NCBI GenBank assembly: GCA_964538565.1
Contig: CAZIGW010000160.1
Coordinates: forward strand, 1 to 54,679
Length of the DNA stretch: 54,679 nucleotides
Direction of reading: 5' to 3'
DNA from: CAYVBN01 sp964538565
GTDB lineage: Bacteria; Pseudomonadota; Alphaproteobacteria; Rhizobiales; Xanthobacteraceae
Below the pieces are notes generated by a model. That model had not been told where the DNA came from and searched no databases. It saw only the letters and a program-made list of their open reading frames with translations. The position numbers were made by a program, and so were the translations under genes. Positions 50,463 to 54,679 of this stretch are shown in pieces; position 1 is the stretch's first letter, and every line of letters starts with the position of its first letter.

Positions 50463-51467
50463 ATGCGAGACCCCGAGCGCGCCGCGCCCGCGCGGCTGTT
50501 TCTGTCATCCGGCGACCTCCTCGCCGACCGGCGCTACCAGTTCGCACGCGAGCTCGAGGCGCGCGGCGATCCCGCAGCGGCGGCCGAGGTGCTGGCACAG
50601 GCGCTCGAGCGGGCGCCCGCCTTCGCCTCCGCATGGTTTGCGCTCGGCGCATTGCGGGAGCGACTTGGCGACCTGAATGGCGCGATCGCCGCCTTTCGCC
50701 GGGCGCGGACCGAGGATGCCGACGACCGGCACGGCGCGGGCCTCCAGCTTGCCCGTCTCGGCGTCGAAGATCCGGCGCGCGCCATGTCGACCGGATACGT
50801 GCGCAGTCTGTTCGACCAATACGCGCCGCAGTTCGATCGCGCGCTGCCCGACACGCTCAGCTACCGCGGCCCGCAGCTTCTGCGCGATGCGGTCGGCCGT
50901 GCCGGTGCGGCGCGCGGACGGCCGGTGCGCTTCCCCACCGTTCTCGACCTCGGGTGCGGAACCGGGCTCACCGGGGCGGCTTTCCGCGACGCGGCCGGGA
51001 CCCTGGTGGGCATCGACATCGCCCCGCGCATGGTCGCCGAGGCGCGCCGGAAAAACCTCTATGACCGGCTGGAGACCGCGGATCTCCTGGGCGGTCTCGC
51101 CGCCGAACGGGCCGCCGGCCGGTATTACGATCTCGTGCTCGCCGCCGACGTCTTCGTCTATGTCGCCGACCTCGGCCCGGTGAGCGCCGCGGTTGCGGGC
51201 GTGCTCGATCGCCAGGGCCTGTTCGCCTTCACGGTCGAGACCCACGCGGGCAGCGGCGTCGTCCTCGGCGAGACGTTGCGCTACGCCCACGCGCCCGATC
51301 ACGTCCGGTCGGCGCTTGCGGCGGCGGGCTTCGGGATGGTGATCTGCGAGCATGCCTGGGCGCGCGCCGAGGCCGGCGTGCCGGCGCCCGGACTCGTCAT
51401 CGTGGCATCGCGCTCGGTTGTCGATCGACCGGAGGTCGAACAAGAGCCATCCTGCGTCGGAACTTGA
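50463..51467 (+). CDS. TPR-containing SAM-dependent methyltransferase
   Basis: A 334-residue fusion. An N-terminal helical repeat region (about 20-100) holds TPR-like units (YQFARELEARGDPAAAAEVLAQALERAP and SAWFALGALRERLGDLNGAIAAFRRAR). A class I methyltransferase domain follows, with motif I VLDLGCGTGLTG at 160-171, GIDIAPRMVAEARRKN and a late DLVLAADVFVYVADL. The link VRSLFDQYAPQFDRAL is typical of TPR-methyltransferases; the substrate is unknown. ATG 50463 follows AGGAG. lhr starts four bases after its stop, so it is cotranscribed with the helicase. Confidence 0.87.
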   Translation: MRDPERAAPARLFLSSGDLLADRRYQFARELEARGDPAAAAEVLAQALERAPAFASAWFALGALRERLGDLNGAIAAFRRARTEDADDRHGAGLQLARLGVEDPARAMSTGYVRSLFDQYAPQFDRALPDTLSYRGPQLLRDAVGRAGAARGRPVRFPTVLDLGCGTGLTGAAFRDAAGTLVGIDIAPRMVAEARRKNLYDRLETADLLGGLAAERAAGRYYDLVLAADVFVYVADLGPVSAAVAGVLDRQGLFAFTVETHAGSGVVLGETLRYAHAPDHVRSALAAAGFGMVICEHAWARAEAGVPAPGLVIVASRSVVDRPEVEQEPSCVGT

Positions 51468-51471
51468 ACCC

Positions 51472-53997
51472 GTGAGCGCGCTCGACCACGCCGAACCGAG
51501 CCTGCTGCCCGAACGATTCCGCCGCTGGTTCGCGGCGCGCGGCTGGACCCCGCGCACGCACCAGCTCGATCTCCTCGCCAGGGCGCAGGCCGGGCGCTCG
51601 ACCCTGCTGATCGCCCCGACCGGCGCCGGCAAGACGCTCGCCGGCTTCCTGCCGACCCTGGTGGAGCTGGCAAGCGTGCCCGCCGGCGTCAGGGCGGCAC
51701 GCCCGCAGGGGCTTCACACGCTCTACATCTCGCCGCTCAAGGCGCTCGCGGTCGACATCGCCCGCAACCTGGAGCGCCCGGCCGCCGACATGGGTCTGCC
51801 GATCCGCATCGAGACCCGCACCGGCGACACCCCGGCCTCGAAGCGCCAGCGTCAGCGCCGCTATCCGCCCGACATCCTGCTCACCACGCCCGAGCAGCTT
51901 GCGCTGCTTCTCGCCTCTGCCGACGCCCCGCATCTGTTCACGACCTTGCGCCGCGTGGTGCTCGACGAACTGCACGCCCTCGTGCTGTCGAAGCGCGGCG
52001 ACCTGCTGGCGCTCGGCCTGGCGCGGCTGTTTCGCCTGGCCCCGACTCTGGCGACGGTCGGGCTGTCGGCGACGGTCGCCGAGCCCGACGACCTGTGCCG
52101 GTTTCTGGTGCCGCAATCGGAGGGAAGCGACGCGCGCGCCGACCTCGTGATCGCCGAAGGCGGCGCCGCCCCGCACGTCACGATGCTGCACACGGCGCAG
52201 GACCTGCCGTGGGCCGGGCACTCGGCGCGCCACGCGCTCGGCGAGATCTATGCGCTGATCGGCCGCCACCGGACGACGCTCGTGTTCGTCAACACGCGCA
52301 GCCAGGCCGAGATGCTGTTCCAGGAGCTCTGGCGCGTCAACGACGACGGGCTCGCGATCGCGCTGCATCACGGCTCGCTCGACGTCGCGCAGCGCCGCAA
52401 GGTCGAGGAGGCGATGGCGGCAGGCCGGCTGCGCGCGGTCGTCTGCACCTCCTCGCTCGATCTCGGCGTCGACTGGGGCGACGTCGATCTCGTGATCAAT
52501 GTCGGCGCGCCGAAAGGCTCCTCGCGCCTGCTGCAGCGCATCGGCCGCGCCAACCACCGGCTCGACGAGCCCTCGCGCGCGGTGCTGGTGCCAGCCAACC
52601 GCTTCGAGGTGCTGGAAGGCGCGGTGGCGATCGACGCGGTCGCGGAGGGCGCGCAGGACACGCCGCCCGCGCGCGTCGGCGCGCTCGACGTGCTCGCCCA
52701 GCACGTGCTCGGCTGCGCCTGCGGCACGCCGTTCGAGGCCGACGCCCTCTATGCCGAGGTGAGGACCGCCTCGCCCTACGCGGCGCTGTCGCGGGCGGAC
52801 TTCGACGCGGTGCTCTCGTTCGTGGCGACCGGCGGCTATGCCCTCAAGGCCTACGAGCGCTTCGCCAAGATCCGCCTGGGCCGGGACGGCCGCTGGCGCG
52901 TCAGCAATCCACGTATCGCCCAGCAGTACCGGCTCAACGTCGGCGCCATCGTCGAGGAAACGATGCTGAAGGTGCGGCTCGTGCGCGCACGCGGCGGTGC
53001 CCCCGGCCACACGGGGGCCATCGCACGCGGCGGACGCGTGCTCGGCGAGGTCGAGGAATATTTCATCGAGGGTCTCGTGCCGGGCGACACGTTCGTGTTC
53101 GCCGGCGAGATCCTGCGCTACGAGGCGCTCGTCGAGGACGAGGTCTATGTCTCGCGCGCCGCCGCCGAGGACCCGAAGGTGCCGGCCTACGCGGGCGGGA
53201 AGTTTCCGCTCTCGACCTATCTGGCCGATCGCGTGCGCCGGCTCCTGTCCGAGCCCGCCACCTGGCAGGCGCTGCCCGACCAGGCGCGCGAGTGGCTCGC
53301 AATCCAGCAATGGCGCTCGCGCGTGCCGGCGCGCAACGAACTTCTGGTCGAGACCTTCCCGCGCGCCGACAAGCACTACCTCGTCTGCTACCCGTTCGAG
53401 GGACGCCTCGCGCATCAGACGCTCGGCATGCTGCTCACCCGCCGGCTCGAACGAATGCGCCACCATCCGCTCGGCTTCGTCGCCAACGAATACGCGCTCG
53501 CCGTCTGGGGCCTCGGTGACCTCGGCCGCGCCATCGCGGGCGGCGCGCTGTCACTTGCCGCGCTGTTCGACGAGGATATGCTGGGCGACGATCTCGAATC
53601 CTGGCTCGCCGATTCGGCCTTGATGAAGCGCACGTTCCGTCAGTGCGCCATCATCGCCGGCCTGATCGAACGCCGCTCGCCCAGCAAGGAAAAATCGCAA
53701 CGCCAGATGACGGTCTCGACCGACCTGGTCTACGACGTCCTGCGGCGGCACGAGCCCGACCACGTTCTCCTGCGCGCGGCGCGCGCGGACGCGGCGAGCG
53801 GTCTGCTCGACATCCGCCGGCTCGGCGCCATGCTCTCGCGCATCCGGGGGCGAATCGTTCATAAAGCGCTCGACCGGGTATCGCCGCTCGCGGTACCGGT
53901 GATGCTGGAGATCGGCCGCGAGCCGGTCTACGGGGAAGCCGCCGACGTGCTGCTGGCGGAGGCGGAACGCGACCTGGTGCGGGAGGCCATGGGGTGA
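51472..53997 (+). CDS. Lhr-Core superfamily 2 DNA helicase (ligase-associated DEXH box)
   Basis: An 841-residue Lhr-Core: two RecA domains, a winged helix and the Lhr-specific beta-barrel region. Walker A APTGAGKT is at 48-55, the DExH box is DELH at 165-168, motif III is SATV near 199, and motif VI is QRIGRANHR. The later GFVANEYALAVW and DDLESWLADSALMKRTFR blocks are typical of the ligase-associated helicases. These are 3'-to-5' DNA-dependent ATPases that track on single strands. GTG 51472 lies four bases after the methyltransferase stop; the metallophosphoesterase starts within its own stop (GTGA). Confidence 0.93.
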   Translation: MSALDHAEPSLLPERFRRWFAARGWTPRTHQLDLLARAQAGRSTLLIAPTGAGKTLAGFLPTLVELASVPAGVRAARPQGLHTLYISPLKALAVDIARNLERPAADMGLPIRIETRTGDTPASKRQRQRRYPPDILLTTPEQLALLLASADAPHLFTTLRRVVLDELHALVLSKRGDLLALGLARLFRLAPTLATVGLSATVAEPDDLCRFLVPQSEGSDARADLVIAEGGAAPHVTMLHTAQDLPWAGHSARHALGEIYALIGRHRTTLVFVNTRSQAEMLFQELWRVNDDGLAIALHHGSLDVAQRRKVEEAMAAGRLRAVVCTSSLDLGVDWGDVDLVINVGAPKGSSRLLQRIGRANHRLDEPSRAVLVPANRFEVLEGAVAIDAVAEGAQDTPPARVGALDVLAQHVLGCACGTPFEADALYAEVRTASPYAALSRADFDAVLSFVATGGYALKAYERFAKIRLGRDGRWRVSNPRIAQQYRLNVGAIVEETMLKVRLVRARGGAPGHTGAIARGGRVLGEVEEYFIEGLVPGDTFVFAGEILRYEALVEDEVYVSRAAAEDPKVPAYAGGKFPLSTYLADRVRRLLSEPATWQALPDQAREWLAIQQWRSRVPARNELLVETFPRADKHYLVCYPFEGRLAHQTLGMLLTRRLERMRHHPLGFVANEYALAVWGLGDLGRAIAGGALSLAALFDEDMLGDDLESWLADSALMKRTFRQCAIIAGLIERRSPSKEKSQRQMTVSTDLVYDVLRRHEPDHVLLRAARADAASGLLDIRRLGAMLSRIRGRIVHKALDRVSPLAVPVMLEIGREPVYGEAADVLLAEAERDLVREAMG

Positions 53998-54679
53998 GCG
54001 AGAGCGCGGCGGAACGGCCGGCTTCGGACACGGACGGAATTCGGGCGGATCAATCGACGCATCAGCCGCTCAGCGTGGCGGGCGCCGATCTCGTCGCCGA
54101 TTGCGCCGGCGCGCTCTATTGGCCCGAGCATCGCCTGCTCGCGGTCGCCGACTTGCATCTGGAGAAGGGCTCGGCGTTCGCCGCACGCGGCATGCTGCTG
54201 CCGCCCTATGACACCGCCGCGACCTTGCACCTGCTCGCCCGCGTGATCGCCCGGCATGCGCCGCGCGTGGTCGTGGCGCTGGGTGACAGCTTCCACGACG
54301 GCGGCGGGCCAGCCCGCCTGTCGGCAGGCGACCGCGCAAGCCTCGCCGCGCTGCAGTGGCGGCGGGATTGGATCTGGATCGCCGGCAACCACGATCCGCA
54401 GCCGGCCGACGCGATCGGCGGTACCTTCGCGGCCTCGCTCACGCTCGGCTCGCTCGTATTCCGGCACGAACCCAGCGAACGGGCGGTCGCGGGAGAGATC
54501 TCCGGTCACCTGCATCCGATCGCCCGGATCGTGCGGCGCGGGCGCATGATCTCCCGCCGCTGTTTCGCCGTCGACAACACGCGCGTGGTGATGCCTGCGT
54601 TCGGCGCCTACGCGGGCGGCCTCAACATCCGCCATCGCGCGTTTGCCCGGGTGTTCTCGCTCACGCGTTTCACCGCGCA
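53994..54679 (+). CDS. ligase-associated metallophosphoesterase (3' end cut by window)
   Basis: The first 228 codons of a calcineurin-like phosphoesterase (MPE) of the type encoded with Lhr-Core, ligase and MBL exonuclease. Metal ligands are in order: DLHLEKG (from residue 53), GDSFHD (from 97), GNHD (131-134), His158 in VFRHE, and GHLHP (171-175). A conserved CFAVDNTRVVMPAFGAYAGG follows. The N-terminal 27 residues are a variable polar extension. GTG 53994 overlaps the lhr stop by four bases. Homologues are Mn-dependent phosphodiesterases/endonucleases. The stop codon lies beyond base 54679. Confidence 0.92.
   Translation, partial: MSESAAERPASDTDGIRADQSTHQPLSVAGADLVADCAGALYWPEHRLLAVADLHLEKGSAFAARGMLLPPYDTAATLHLLARVIARHAPRVVVALGDSFHDGGGPARLSAGDRASLAALQWRRDWIWIAGNHDPQPADAIGGTFAASLTLGSLVFRHEPSERAVAGEISGHLHPIARIVRRGRMISRRCFAVDNTRVVMPAFGAYAGGLNIRHRAFARVFSLTRFTA

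Overview
The window is a GC-rich (roughly two-thirds G+C, judged by eye) chromosomal segment of an alphaproteobacterium, most likely of the Hyphomicrobiales (Rhizobiales) near Bradyrhizobiaceae/Xanthobacteraceae. The evidence is a gcrA cell-cycle regulator gene, an imuA-imuB-dnaE2 mutasome with alphaproteobacterial GTTC-N7-GTTC LexA boxes, a SAM-II riboswitch in front of metZ, a class I lysyl-tRNA synthetase, the order phoR-pstSCAB-phoU-phoB, several Bug/TctC-type binding proteins, and a dispersed palindromic repeat built around CCGAAAA...TTTTCGG. No phage, transposase, integrase, plasmid function or CRISPR array was seen. This is core-type chromosome with a few accessory islands.

Layout. 1-7.0 kb: a type III polyketide synthase behind the SOS mutasome operon, all on the minus strand. 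7.1-7.8 kb: a mazEF toxin-antitoxin pair with a clear promoter and a 21-bp operator palindrome. 7.8-10.7 kb: the complete EF-P beta-lysylation set (epmB, epmA and, divergently, efp). 11-19 kb: a metabolic stretch with aspartate dehydrogenase, two periplasmic binding proteins, a fluoroacetate-dehalogenase-like enzyme, a Tat-exported hydrolase, a PhzS-like flavin monooxygenase and a YbhN-type membrane protein. 19.2-26.1 kb: the phosphate regulon with a Pho box and an intra-operon terminator. 26.1-30.6 kb: gcrA, argD-argF-hslO and apaG. 30.6-33.6 kb: an OpgC acyltransferase operon with two SGNH proteins, the first of which has lost its catalytic residues. 33.6-38.4 kb: metZ with its SAM-II riboswitch, dcd, tRNA-Gly(CCC) and a Pro/Gln-rich OmpA-family protein. 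38.7-47.7 kb: a CMD-family protein, a third and a fourth binding protein, a hydroxyacid dehydrogenase, a small membrane protein plus SCO1, class I lysS, a TauE-type permease and pyrD. 47.7 kb to the end: ATP-dependent DNA ligase, MBL-fold exonuclease, TPR-methyltransferase, Lhr-Core helicase and a metallophosphoesterase cut by the window edge.

The candidates most worth following are the last cluster (a four-nuclease/ligase/helicase set of unknown pathway with a methyltransferase wired into it), the OpgC plus active/inactive SGNH pair, and a palindromic repeat translated in frame inside epmB. Coordinates were read by hand; start codons were chosen from ribosome-binding sites, operon overlaps and expected family lengths. 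Functional names rest on remembered family motifs, not on database searches.
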